Assembly: GCA_964017235.1 (NCBI GenBank)
Contig: OZ024935.1
Span: forward strand, 90,271,207 to 90,335,206
Source: Sabellastarte sp. h YS-2021
Lineage: Eukaryota > Annelida > Polychaeta > Sabellida > Sabellidae
DNA: 64,000 nucleotides
Direction: 5' to 3'
Shown here: in pieces, positions 10,051-20,879 of the stretch
Position numbering within the stretch: position 1 is the first letter of the stretch
Layout of the letters: each line of letters starts with the position of its first letter
The notes under the pieces: generated by a model
What the model was told of the DNA's origin: nothing
The model's input: only the letters and a program-made list of their open reading frames with translations
The model's database searches: none
Made by a program: the position numbers and the translations under genes

Positions 10051-11150
10051 TTTACTCAACAGTGAGAACCTGAAAGTAGATATTGGTAAGCTATGCCATG
10101 ACATAGAGGTCTGCAATTTCACTCTGTTATAGCTGACCAAAAATTATGTGAATAACATATTTAAACAAAATACTGTAAATGTAATAGTTTTCACGTTATA
10201 ACTGATTTACTCAACAGTGATAACCTCAAAGTAGCTATTACTCAGCTATGCAATGAGCTACATGTTTGAATTTTTTCTATGTTATAGCTGACCCAAAATT
10301 AGGTGAACAACATATTTAAGCAAAATACTGTAAATGCAATAGTTTTCAAGTTACAACTGATTTACTCAATAGTGAGAACCTGAAAATAGCTATTGCTCAG
10401 CTATGCCATGAGCTATAAGTCTCTAATTTCACGACGTTATAGCTGACCCAAAAGTAGGTGAACAACATATTTTAACAAAATACTCCAAATGCAATATTTT
10501 TCAAGTTACAAGTCATTTACTCAACAGTCAGTACCTGAAAATAGCTATTGCTCAATTGTGCCATGAGCTACAGGTCTGTAATTTCACTATGTTATAGCTG
10601 ACCCAAAAGTAGCTGAATAACATATTTACACAAATTTCTGTAAATGCAATAGTTTTCCAATTACAACTGATTTACTCAACAGTGTGAACTTCAAAGTAGC
10701 TATTACTCAGCTATGCAATGAGCCACAGGTCTGGAACTTCACTATGTTATAGCTGACTCCGAAATAGGTGAATAACATATTGAAACAAAATACTCTAAAT
10801 GTAATACTTTTGAAGTTATAAGCAATTTACTCAACAGTGATAACCTAAAAGTAGCTATTACTCAGCTATGCCATGAGCTACAGGTCTGAAATTTTACTAT
10901 GTTATAGCTGACCCAAAAATAGGTGAATAACATATTGAAACAAAATATTCTAAATGCAATAGTTTTCAAGTTACAAGTGATTTTACTCACGATGGAAGTT
11001 ACTGAAAAGCCCAAAAGTAGCTATTACTCACTTAGCTATTGAGACAGACACCCAAGTTACTCACCATGTTGTAGCTATGAAAAAAGTATCGGAATAACAT
11101 ATTTTAACAAAATGCTCTAAATGCAACACTTTTCAAGTTACAAGCGATTT
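10051..11150 (+). repeat. Satellite B, 155-bp tandem array
   Basis: The word TTTACTCAACAGTG or a variant is at 10051, 10206, 10361, 10516, 10671, 10826 and about 10982, giving 155-bp steps with no net indel until the last. Units include AGCTATTACTCAGCTATGC, ATGTTATAGCTGACCCAAA and TAGGTGAATAACATATTTA. The terminal unit is diverged (GATGGAAGTTACTGAAAAGC). The same unit recurs at 26.5, 41.1 and 62.6-63.7 kb. Confidence 0.95.
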
Positions 11151-11194
11151 AGCGCATGATTTCATGAATTTTAATGCATTTTAGACATTTTTAT

Positions 11195-11490
11195 CTACCA
11201 GAGGCCTAATTTAGACATAAAGCCTACCAAAAAGATAGGGTGGCGAGTCCTCTAGCATACCAAGCCACCTGCCAAATATGAAAGAAATCTGGAAAGAAAT
11301 GTGGACTGTAGGTCGCTAACAAGCAATATTCCACATTTTAGACATTTTTGTCTACCACAGGCCTAATTTAGACATAAAGCCTACCAAAAAGATAGGGTGG
11401 CGAGTCCTCTACCATATCAAGCCACCTGCCAAATATGAAAGAAATCCGGAAAGAAATGTGGACTGTAGGCCGCTAACAAGAAATCTCTGC
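11195..11490 (+). repeat. 157-bp direct repeat at the GC-rich end of the element
   Basis: GCCTAATTTAGACATAAAGC begins at 11204 and 11361, followed each time by the same text through ATGTGGACTGTAGG. A shorter version at 9897 separates satellites A and B. Confidence 0.85.
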
Positions 11491-11533
11491 GGACGAGGGC
11501 GCGGACGCGGACGACGACGATGATGAATCCATA

Positions 11534-11559
11534 GTATCCCCGCTTCGCGTCGGGGATAC
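11534..11559. repeat. Terminal hairpin of the composite element
   Basis: A nine- to ten-base stem, GTATCCCCG on one side and CGGGGATAC on the other, closes a short TTCG-containing loop. The copy at 62206-62231 has one changed stem base. A transposition-end function is inferred from its position at the exact border shared by both copies. Confidence 0.8.
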
Positions 11560-11587
11560 AATAAAATAAAATTTAAAAAAACATACC

Positions 11588-11885
11588 GGGGTAAATCCAA
11601 AAAAACACTTTGGCCACAGCTTTGCTTTTGATGCTCCCAAAGTTTAGAATGATTTACCTAATGAGGTTTGTTCTGGAAAAAGGTTAAAATCAGATCTCTT
11701 CAAAAAGGCTGTCCCAACTTAGTATATACTCTATCCGGCATCTTTATGGTATTGGACTCGGCAATGGCTATGGAATGATGACTTTTTTTTAATTGGACTC
11801 TCGTGTTGCGCCTTAGAGTCTTCCTGGCAATGATTAAGTGCTATAAAAGTACAGAATAGAATAGAATGTATTGAGTTTGAAATGT
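11588..11885 (+). mobile_element. L2/CR1-like LINE, right half of the interrupted copy, with 3' end
   Basis: It continues the frame of 7383-7729: HFGHSFAFDAPKV, then a stop where the family has Trp, then ..NDLPNEVCS and ..LFKKAVPT. The 3' UTR GTGCCTTAGAGTCTTCC..GATTAAGTGCTATAAAAG and the tail GAATAGAATAGAATG match the copy ending near 35868. Confidence 0.85.
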
Positions 11886-11899
11886 ACAATTCAATACAA

Positions 11900-13195
11900 A
11901 AAACACCCCTCCTCCCCCACTCACCCCTTGCTTGGGAAATGAGATTTCATTTCAATATCAGATGGACTGAATCAAACAACAGAAGAAGGGATTTAAACTT
12001 TTAATTAATATACAGCTGCTCCTTTGTTAAGTAAAGTCTGAAGGGACCTGAGATTCAGGTTGTATTTCTCTGGTTCTAATTATGAATACTTTCCACTAAA
12101 ACCTATAAAATTGGTTAAATTTACAGTATGTTCTAATTTTGAGATCTGAGGGTTAAAAACAACCAGTTGATCCATAACATCAACACAGGAGTTCTCTCTT
12201 TAGCACTAAAAATAACCAATGTCCACTTTCTGATGCCTTTGTGAATAGATATATACATTATTTATACCCAGAAGCCTTAATCTCATTTCCTGGGTTTAAA
12301 AAGCCAAACATGTCACTTTTCCATTTAGCTTAATGCAGATACAGGATGCTACTTACACTCGGTGTATGTAAACCCTAAAGCTACTTAGTTTTTTGCCAAC
12401 CCAATGATGTAAACGCATTAAGACAGACCCGGTTGGTTGTGGTTGCAATTACTCAAAATCCAGTGCATGGATCTTTCTGAATTTTGTTATGTCACTCCAG
12501 GGTAGGATCTGACCATCTGAGTAAAGTGATTAAAGTTTACAAAAGATCCAGATTATGCCCTGATTTAAGTAAAAAAAAGTCCAAAAATTACACAAGTACC
12601 ATTTTCACTTAATTTTAAGTTATTTTGCCTTTGTTTTTAATGGTCATTATCAGCCATCCAACTATTAGGTTTAAATTACAATATGGGGGATACACTGAGT
12701 GCTCTTAGGTAGATATAGTACAATAAAAAAATATTATTCATATGAAGCTGCAAGAAACCTATTAATTAAGCAATCCAATATTAGCAAAAACCCTTCCCCT
12801 CTCAAGACATTCGCTTATTAAAGGCTCTACTGTATACAAGATGGCTCTTCATGAAAGTGGCGTCATTGAAAAAAATATTGTGCCACAGAATTCCTGTAGA
12901 CTCAATTACAAGTAGCAGATAAATCTCTTCATGGTGTGTTTGCAAGCAATAAAGAATTGACTGGGAACCCAAAAAGGTGGAGTGAACACAAGGTCTAGTC
13001 TTCAGTTTCATACAAAAGCAAGGAATAAAAGGGAGATAAAAAGGAATAGAAAAAGAAGAAAAGTCTCCGAGAGATATATATGTGTATGTATTTGTTTCCC
13101 ACATTTACTCAAGACATCTGTTACTGAATACAAGGACAATGATTGAAAGGCTTTTTACAGGCTTCTTAAACAGTGAGTGACCCCATCTGCTGTAT
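11900..13195. other. Intron, nothing recognised
   Basis: The 100-codon - strand frame at 12802-13104 has no recognisable domain. A short repeat-like TATATATGTGTATGTAT occurs near 13075. Confidence 0.4.
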
Positions 13196-13224
13196 TTGGA
13201 AACAACAATTAATAATCAACTACA

Positions 13225-13325
13225 GTGCTTACACTGGAAGTAAGTTCAGTGCTGGAAATTGAACCCACAATCTGAGAGGCATGAGGTGAGACTGTGTTGC
13301 CATGAGACACCGGGCTTTTGTTAAA
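13225..13325 (-). mobile_element. tRNA-derived SINE fragment
   Basis: On the - strand it reads ..GGTGTCTCATGGCAACACAG.. followed by a B-box-like TGTGGGTTCAATTTCC. The layout is a SINE head; the body is not resolved. Confidence 0.5.
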
Positions 13326-13994
13326 CACTGCCTAGAAATCTCCCTCTAATTTAAAAACATCATGTAACAAAGACAAACTTATAAGTCCTTGTAACCCAAG
13401 AGCCGGCAAACACAAGATGTGAGGACTTAATCTGTAGTGTTTTTTTTTTCAATTTATGCCAACATTCAACTGCTCAAAGTTAAACTTGGTTTGAACAACC
13501 CTTTTGGTATAGCTAAAGTCAAATCAGGGCAAGCAGAGTCTGGTGTTCTCACAAGTAATTAATTGCGGATATATACTGTGGAGTAGTAAACATTTGGGCA
13601 AACATTTCACAACAAGGCAATTATAATTGTGGGCAAAATATGGTAAGCAAACATCAGCAGGGAACGGATTTATCCAATTTCCTTTGGGATTTGAATCTTT
13701 TAAATAAAAATATAATATTTTTACGAACAAATAATATCTCTACAGGACACTACAAAAAAAAAATAAAATCAATATTGATCTATGCCTCCTTGAGCTAAAT
13801 TTGTAAAGAAAAAAAAACATACTGACATTTAATAAACCTTCATTTCTGCATTGTCAACCATCTTCTGCTTGTGCATTAACTTATGATTTTTTTCATAAAA
13901 TATCTATACCCTAAAACCTCGGTCACACTTCTCCATTCCTGGCAGTCTTGTAATATATGAGCCTGTCCCAGACCATAGCATAAAACAAGCTTTT

Positions 13995-14075
13995 TCACGC
14001 CGCCCACCCAGCAAGACCTTGATGTAAACAATTACCACAGAGTCCTTAAAAGGCTGTGGGGTAACTGGTAAACTT
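13995..14075 (-). mobile_element. Helitron-like terminal fragment (GGCTGTGGGGTAA family)
   Basis: GTCCTTAAAAGGCTGTGGGG next to a GCCGCCCACCCAGC tract matches the hairpin and GC-rich end of the array element at 22.1-22.2 kb. The hairpin is partly eroded. Confidence 0.5.
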
Positions 14076-14104
14076 ATCTAAGATTTTGATTTGTCTTCAG
14101 AGCT

Positions 14105-14290
14105 ACAACTATTGTTTTACAAAGTCAAAGTTGGAGATTTCCACCCTTTTTAACAACTAAGATCATATCAGGACAGGCCCTTCATATTCCCAGTATCACA
14201 GGGTGGATTCGAACCAACAACTATAACGGTGAGAGTTAAGTGATTAAATACAGTAACTATACCAGTTAGCCACTAACCCATTGTTTTCGG
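14105..14290 (-). mobile_element. tRNA-derived SINE
   Basis: On the - strand an A-box-like TGGCTAACTGGTATAG is followed by a B-box GGTTCGAATCCACCC, then a body (..GGCCTGTCCTGATATGATC..) related to the SINEs at 5.7 and 29.7 kb. Confidence 0.65.
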
Positions 14291-14307
14291 AACATATATC
14301 AGAGTCT

Positions 14308-14642
14308 TCAGAGACTGGTTTCACAAAGCCTCCTTTGGAAAAAACCTCCTTAACTAATGGAAGGTCAATTTCTTTAATTTGGTAAGGCCACCTTAAGTTT
14401 AAGAAAGCCTCTTTTTATCTGTCCTTACCAATGGTGTTTCTTGAAACTTTGGGAGGGAGCAAAAAATATATAACATTGCTTGAAGGATATTTCCTTAAAA
14501 ATTTAAGCTGGGTCATTTGCGTCCTTGAAATTTCAAGGTCTCCTGAAAGGAAGGAGCCTTTGTGAGACTGATGAAACATTCAAGGAGAACCCTAAATTTT
14601 AGGTGACCTTCATCTAAAGCAGGCTTTATGAAACTGGGCCCT
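14308..14642. mobile_element. MITE with GGGCCCAGTTTCATAAAGC-type ends
   Basis: The left end GACTGGTTTCACAAAGCC and the reverse complement of the right end (GGCCCAGTTTCATAAAGCC) match. Internal copies of the motif (GGAGCCTTTGTGAGACTG) suggest sub-repeats. No open frame. Confidence 0.6.
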
Positions 14643-14659
14643 GATCTGAAAACTTATTA

Positions 14660-15018
14660 CGCGTATTTCACAACCATAATCCGTCGAATCTAGATTCTTC
14701 AGATCAACAGATTCGCTTGTGATGTGACTGAATCCTATTCTGGATTACGAATCCATTGATCTACCTTCAGAGGTAGATCAATGAATTCAGATTCATTGGA
14801 TTACCCAAAATGCTTTGCAAAATAATGGTGGCAAATTGTGCCAGCAAATTTTTAAAAATTAGTGATTTTTATTATATTTTATACTGGTTTATCTTCTTTT
14901 TTTCATTTTGGATTCGGAAATAAAGAAAATTGCATTTCACAAATCTAGCTGATGCAAAGAATCCAAATCTGAATCTGCATTACACAGATTATGCAGATTT
15001 TTGTTTGTGAAATACGCC
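14660..15018. mobile_element. MITE with GCGTATTTCACAA ends
   Basis: The ends CGCGTATTTCACAA and, inverted, GGCGTATTTCACAA define about 359 bp. Near its centre is a perfect short palindrome around GATCTACCTTCAGAGG. The target duplication is not clear. Confidence 0.6.
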
Positions 15019-15059
15019 TAGTGTTTAAACACGAGTATGATATACTTAGCCAATATACA

Positions 15060-15320
15060 CAAAAAGTGATACATATTATATTGGACCATGGAACTCTCTA
15101 CCTCTCCACATGAGAAATAGCCCCTCTGTTACATCCTTTAGGAAACATCTTAAGACTCACCTTTTTAACTCAAGCTTGCCCACCTAGGACTCTTCATTCA
15201 AGTCACACCCACAACCCTGGATTACTGACCTACATCAACACTTGACCGTCCTTTTGAACACTACTGGGTTCCCCATTGTGGGGAAGATATTGCAAAATGT
15301 AAAGCAGTAGATTAGCTCAG
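15060..15320 (+). mobile_element. LINE C-terminal fragment
   Basis: From 15089 the frame reads WNSLPLHMRNSPSVTSFRKH and LKTHLFNSSLPT before a stop at 15187. This is the usual last block of L2/CR1-type reverse-transcriptase proteins (W-N-x-L-P .. F-R-x-x-L-K-x-x-L-F). The text after it may be 3' UTR. Confidence 0.7.
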
Positions 15321-15367
15321 ATTTTATCAGTTTTGTGCATTTGACCCTTCAGTGACAAATACATACT

Positions 15368-15828
15368 TACCGTAATTATCTGTATAAACGCCCCCTCCCT
15401 ATTAATCGCCCCCCCCCCCTCTTCTCAACCTTTGCAAAGTTCATATTTCAGGGTTTTACAACCCTCTCAACAGCCACTAGCCTTGCGATTCCGGGATTCC
15501 GAAAAAAAGAGACGTTTTAGTACTTCCCCAATTGAATACCGCTTATGAGAAATAAAGAAAATCACAATAAAACATGACAATTTTGATCAACAACACATTA
15601 AAATCTGTAAAAAACGAGATAAAAGTTTATAATTTCTTCAGATTTAAGGTTAGTTTCTAATATTTTAAGCTCTCCCACCATTATACATGCTGGGAAGTGA
15701 GATGAAGGCTGTAAGTGTCCATTATCGCCCATTGCCACTGGACTCGAGAGTTGATTTTATCTATAATAGTAAAAATGCATTTTGAAAAATGCATCTCCCC
15801 CGGGGCGTTTATATGGATAAATACGGTA
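15368..15828. mobile_element. MITE with TACCGTA.TTAT ends
   Basis: The left end TACCGTAATTATCTGTATAA and the reverse complement of the right end TACCGTATTTATCCATATAA continue together into AACGCCCC. It carries C-runs near 15410 and CCCCCGGGG near 15798. TA at both borders suggests a Tc1/mariner-type target. Related interiors are at 24870-24995 and 29935-30195. Confidence 0.75.
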
Positions 15829-15839
15829 TATTAATGAAG

Positions 15840-17210
15840 GCGTATTGATTTCTATTTTTAACTATCAATACAAGATCTTATATTCAGAATGTAAAACCAA
15901 TGAAAGTACAGATCAACTGTCTTGGGTGCCACCGTTTGTTCAGGAAAAATGTTAAACGTCATCATTTGTCCTGAAAAATGTGAAAGCAATGTAAGCAACT
16001 CTCGACCTTAATTTCGAGTTCTGTCACAGCAGACTCTATCACTCTTGGGGGACTCAAAAGAACTTTTCTGAACAAAGATTACCTTTCAAGCAAGGTTATC
16101 GACTTTTTAAAGGTGTTTTTTTTAGTTTACTGTGTTATATTTTTTCTATAATTCCACAGAGAAATACAAAGCCTTATCAGAATTGACAAAACCTGGAGCC
16201 TCTTGAAATTGGATCTCAAGTCGCAGAAGCATTTTGCAGATGGTTTTTGTGAACAAATTTGAATCTAAAACAGTAAGCAGGGATTCTTTAACCAATCAAA
16301 ATTGTAGCTTTTAATCTTAAGATGGAATAAAAGGTTTCTTTCAAAAGCTTTAAAAAGTTAGTCAAATATCCAATTTCTTTTAAGTTATTGATAAAACTAG
16401 CAAGAGTCCGGAAGCATATTGTTAATCAAAAGAAATTCCTTCTTTAGCGGGGAATGTCTCTTCACAAAGAAAATTGAAAGGAATTCCAGGATTATTATAT
16501 TGTCTCACATACTTAAGTATATTTAATGTCATTTAAAGCAATATAATAATGAAAGTAAGCAATGGGCCATAGACACTAGAGTTTCTGAGCGAGATAAATC
16601 ACACAAGAGTATGAAGAGGTAGATGATGAACTATATAATTACTCAAAACAGGTGAAAATAATGGGTTTTTGTCCAAGTTGTGCTTAATTAGCACATATGC
16701 TGATCTGTATTCTTTTGTGTTTACATCTGTGGGTTACGGGGTGGCAGGGACAATCAGTCCAATTATGAAAAGTGTAACTTATTTTGCTTTTTGGCTGAAT
16801 TTTTGTTTTCAAATTGCCATGATCTGTTGGTAATTTAAACACTTTGTACATTTCCATAAACAATCAACAATTATTTATTGTAGTTTTTAATAAAAAAAAG
16901 ACTTATTTTTTTAGATGCCAACATATCTCTAGATATCAATTATTTCTGACTGTTGCTTTGTTTTAAAAAAATTCAACAAGAATGAACTACACTGCCTACA
17001 GATGTATCAATATCAATAGATTTTTACCTCAAGTATTGTGCTGGATATCTAATTATCTATTCTTGCACAGTGCCACTATATATATTTTTGACGGATTTTC
17101 AAAAAGAATCTTTGATAAACTTCAGGTTGTTTACTATTATTGTCAAAATAAGACCTCACTTTACTACATAAATGCATTTTCTGGGTGAAACTTTTTTTCC
17201 AATAGGCTCA
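15840..17210. other. AT-rich intron, nothing recognised
   Basis: No coding segment with splice borders and no repeat ends. A 68-codon frame at 16982-17188 looks random. Confidence 0.4.
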
Positions 17211-17426
17211 CCGAAGACTCACCATTAAGGACATAATAAAGGTCACCTACTGACAGGCAGTATATGCCCCAAGGCTAAAGAGTAATAGGGTTAGGTAACC
17301 TTCCCCCTTTGCCTTATAAAATGTTTTTATTAGCTCCATTTTTCTCCAGTTGCTCCAACTCAATGCCACAATCGCTTCAATTACTCATTACCCAGTGTAA
17401 AAAAAATGGCCACTTTAATCTTAATA

Positions 17427-17812
17427 TACCGGTGCCGCACTCTGTAACGCCCATGGGCAATGTGACCAAATATTTGCAAAAGTTGGGGATGGGCGTTTAT
17501 GACAATGAAAATCAGCTGGGCGTTTCGAAAAAAATAACCCGAATTTAGGGAAACCATGTTTTAGCACACACCGACTGGAAGTAAAATATGCGGTTAGTAA
17601 ATAAATCTCGATGCAATAAAAGTTGTCATAACTGCTAAAATAAGGAAAATTTTGTTGAAATTTGATATAAATTAATCACGTTTCACCTGTTATTGGGTTT
17701 ATGTGAAGACAGTTCACCTCGAAATGACATATTGGGCAATTTATGAGCAATAACGTAAGATTGTGGATGGGCGCTTTCAAAGGCATGAGTGTTACGGAGC
17801 GCGGCTACGGTA
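17427..17812. mobile_element. MITE, 386 bp, TA target duplication
   Basis: Terminal inverted repeats TACCGGTGCCGCACTCTG and TACCGTAGCCGCGCTCCG, both running on to GTAAC.C.CATG, are flanked by TA on each side. No transposase. Consistent with a Tc1/mariner-type non-autonomous element. Confidence 0.8.
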
Positions 17813-18194
17813 TATTAGGGGTGTGACAAGTACAAATAATTGAGGTCAACTGCGTCTGGACATCGAGCCCTTACAAAGTGCTATATATATCGGCTTCATA
17901 TTTTGAAGTATGAATGATCACTTAGTGTAGTGAAAGATGAAAAAAGGTCTTAATCCATCAAATACACACACATATTGTCACATAAACTAAGTTACAACCC
18001 AACTATAGCCATGGTTTCTGCATTGTCTGTGCATTCACGGAAAACCCGAAGTACCACTTACCTCTTACATCGCCCACTTCCTTCAACGATTATTGGATGT
18101 CGACAGAGTAATTACCGAATAGCCGACATGAAATATTTGGAGTCATGGCTTCCCAAATTTAAGGTTGAGAGTTGAATCAGGAATAAACAGGAAC

Positions 18195-18590
18195 ATCACA
18201 TAATAGGCTGGACAGGGTCCATGATAAGTCTCTATGAGTGTGTGCTGTAATGGTGTTTGTAAAAGTTTGATAGATTGGTGGTTCAAATCAAAATTCAGAT
18301 CAAACTTGTCAAATTTGGATCTCACAAAACATTGGTTGGTTGGTTGGTTAGTTGACTGATTTGCAATTAAAGTCACTTGCCACACTCTGTATAGCTCAAA
18401 TGACAAGGGATATTTGATGGGAAGGAGAACACTGTATACCAGTTGGGCAAAAATTCTGCACTGAAAATCACTCAACTGAACAACTTTCCCACTTGTGTTC
18501 AGGCCAGTCATCAAACCCAGGACCTGAGACATGGGAAGTGAATGTGTTACCCATGGTAACCCACCACATTACTGTGCCACCAAATACATG
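18195..18590 (-). mobile_element. tRNA-derived SINE or SINE-like repeat
   Basis: The right end on the - strand starts TGGTGGCACAGTAATGTGG and has a weak B-box GGTCCTGGGTTTGATGAC. A degenerate TTGG repeat (GTTGGTTGGTTGG) lies at about 18331. Left border uncertain. Confidence 0.4.
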
Positions 18591-18661
18591 CTGTAGGCAA
18601 AATTATACATAACATACACTTCATAAAATCAAATTAAAACATAAGTTTCTTTACTTCTTAC

Positions 18662-18781
18662 CTTTAAAGGAACATCTTTCTCCTTCTCCTTTGCTGGCTG
18701 CTCCTGCTGTTGTATGTTGTTTTCCACTGGTTTTATTGCTCCCATCAAGATGCTGCCTTTACCATCTGTTTCTCCCAATCC
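18662..18781 (-). CDS. Stem-region exon of the type II membrane protein
   Basis: The - strand exon follows TTTACAACAG and ends AAG|GTAAGA. It is 120 nt, 40 codons, phase 0 at both ends: GLGETDGKGSILMGAIKPVE then NNIQQQEQPAKEKEKDVPLK. It is low-complexity, Gln/Glu/Lys-rich and lumenal if the anchor exon is read as type II. Joined to the flanking exons it gives one open frame of 120 codons. No domain is recognised. Confidence 0.8.
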
Positions 18782-19317
18782 CTGTTGTAAACAGTTTTTC
18801 ATTATACTTCCAACTGTTAAATTCTCAAATGTCTAACCCTGTCAAATTCTAATCTTCGGAAACTATAGAAATATCTGAACTTCACCAGGAGCCATATTTA
18901 CTAAGTCTTAACGTAAATTTCAGGCTTATTTGGCTATATATTGGTACACCTGTTAAGCCTACAACTTTGCTAAGACATCTTGAGACAACAGGAAGGAGCG
19001 GGGGATACTATATACAACATAATCAAGGTAAAATGGTCAGGATGGGTAGATTTTTGCCAAAACCAATCAAAATGCTAATACCTACAATTTGGATTTTATT
19101 TTTTTTCAAAAGTGCAAAGACAAGTGAAGTAACTACGGCAGCAAAAATACTACATTTAAAGTAAATGACACCACCTCTAGAATGTAAAAAAAATTGTAAT
19201 AAACAACATGTCAAAACTTATAAGCTAGCAATAGCTAGCAGACAACTGCATTTTTCTATTCTGAGTTGTACATATTAACTCCAATAAATATTCCAAGAAT
19301 GAAATTTAATAATAAGA

Positions 19318-19337
19318 TTTTTGTCCCGGGACAAAAA
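19318..19337. repeat. 20-bp perfect palindrome
   Basis: TTTTTGTCCC is followed directly by its reverse complement. The context gives no function. Confidence 0.7.
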
Positions 19338-19787
19338 CTTTCCCCTTTACGTAAATCAGAATTGATTTTTACAAATGATTACATCATGATACCCAGTTCA
19401 CACCAGTCCAAATAAAATCTGCAAGACTGATTTTCACACCATCCCACCTTAGCCTCATGAGTTACATAATACTGACTTAAAACATGGAACTCGCCTGACA
19501 TCTGTGCTAGCTTCTGGGTCAATGCATCTCATCTTTTAATAGTATCTTTGACTTGGGATTTGTATTTTAATGTGTTCAATACATCACGGTCAGTATTTTA
19601 CACAAAGTGACTGATTTTTTTTAAAAAGTTTGAAAAACCTGTCATGACCTATCATGGGCTAAACTAAAATGTCCACACCAGAGGGGTGGGGTGGGAGATG
19701 GAATGCCAAAACAGAGTGGCTCTTTTATAAGTGTGAACTCCCCACATGGCAAAGTCCATTCACAGTGGACAAAGGACAAGTCTGTAG

Positions 19788-20208
19788 TAGTGGGTGGACG
19801 ATTAGACCAATGTTCGATCAATCGTCGGTGTCATAGTACAATCGCGCTCGGTCACTGACAACTTCTAGAAATCAATTAAATCTTGCCCTTCTTTATGTGT
19901 CTCAATATCCATGTATTTTTTCATATTTTAAGCAGTTTTCTAAACTTTCCTTTAATATATCAATAGATTTCTCACGAATTTTGTGTCTGTTTATGTCTAC
20001 CGCCATATTTACCGGAAGTGAGTGCTTTTCGTAGGTTCTAAATGTCGGAACACTGTTATTCTTACCAGATTGACAAATACTTCATCCCGGAAAGTGTTTC
20101 ATGATACATTGCCTTACAGTGGAGTAAAAAAGTCGATTATGGGTCGATCATCGGTCGGAAAAATGGACGAATAATCGACCACGAAAATCGAGGCGATTCC
20201 ACTCACTA
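19788..20208. mobile_element. hAT-type MITE, 421 bp, perfect 8-bp target duplication
   Basis: GTCTGTAG is present at 19780-19787 and 20209-20216. The ends TAGTGGGTGGACGAT and, inverted, TAGTGAGTGGAATCG fit hAT terminal repeats. Subterminal ATCGTCGG and GATCGGTCG motifs recur inside, as hAT transposase binding arrays do. No open frame. It lies 102 bp downstream of the anchor exon, in the intron. Confidence 0.9.
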
Positions 20209-20309
20209 GTCTGTAGAGCAAAATTCAAAAAGGTGTTGATAGAACCGTACTGGTTGGTATGCACAGGCTTTTAGCTTATTTAGAATTGTTTGTCAATAAG
20301 ACTCTGTAC

Positions 20310-20441
20310 CTGCTCTGCCTGCTTCTTCTGCTGCATCTGGTAGGCATTGTTGGTGAGTACTAAGTAGACCAGGAAGGAGATGACAAACGCGAACACCACA
20401 TAAACCAGCTTACGCTGTAGGCTCGGCATACTCCGCATACA
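20310..20441 (-). CDS. Signal-anchor exon of an unidentified type II membrane protein
   Basis: The acceptor is CCTGTTGTTTCAG|TGT and the donor CAG|GTACAG. From the ATG at 20438 it encodes 43 codons: MRSMPSLQRK, a 20-residue hydrophobic span LVYVVFAFVISFLVYLVLTN, then NAYQMQQKKQAEQ. A short basic tail, one anchor and a polar stem are typical of type II Golgi enzymes. The frame is open through the acceptor (TGT ATG CGG), so an upstream start is possible; see 40557-40581. It joins in phase 0 to the exon at 18662-18781. No catalytic part is visible, so glycosyltransferase, sulfotransferase or scaffold cannot be separated. Confidence 0.8.
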
Positions 20442-20879
20442 CTGAAACAACAGGGTGAATATTGAAATAGAACAACTGAAACAAAACAATTAAAACAGCA
20501 TCAGAGATGCCCGTACCCCACTGCCTGGGGAAATAGTTTTCAACACCATGAAATAGCGAAGTGGTGAGAAAGTACAAAGATCTGGATACTTTCAGAGCAG
20601 TGTCAGTTATATAAAGTTCCAAATAATGCTTAAGTAGAGAAAATAGCATCTAAAAGAAAGAAAATGCATGCTAAGATAAAGAATTAAATCAAGACATTTT
20701 AATAGCAAGATGACAGCATTAATCGGTAAACTAAAAATTACAAAGGTGTAAATTTTATTAAATGGAGTATAGCTGTCAATGGAAATAGCACAATTATACA
20801 AAAGTATATAAACTAATTAGTTGCAGCAATCAAAATATCTTTGCCAAAAAAAAAGAGAAACATGTCTCAAATCTTCCAG

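Larger units (their letters stand above)
8284..11559 (-). mobile_element. Composite satellite-bearing Helitron/Helentron-like element, 3.28 kb
   Basis: It sits in the A-rich tail of the LINE, with AATAAAATAAAA on both sides (8272-8283, 11560-11571). Read on the - strand, the 5' end (11559) is a strong terminal hairpin (stem GTATCCCCG/CGGGGATAC, with mismatch), then a CGTCGTCG/CGCGTCCGCG tract. The 3' end at 8284 reads GCATCTG-loop-CAGATGC, nine bases, then CTAG and a flanking T. Between lie four distinct satellites: a 157-bp pair, a 155-bp array, a 133-bp array and the 147-bp F unit. No Rep/helicase frame exists, so it must be mobilised in trans. A second copy, inverted, starts at 62206. Confidence 0.75.

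Noticed and set aside
12802-13104. 100-codon - strand frame
   Set aside because: No recognisable motif and no connection in phase to the - strand gene.
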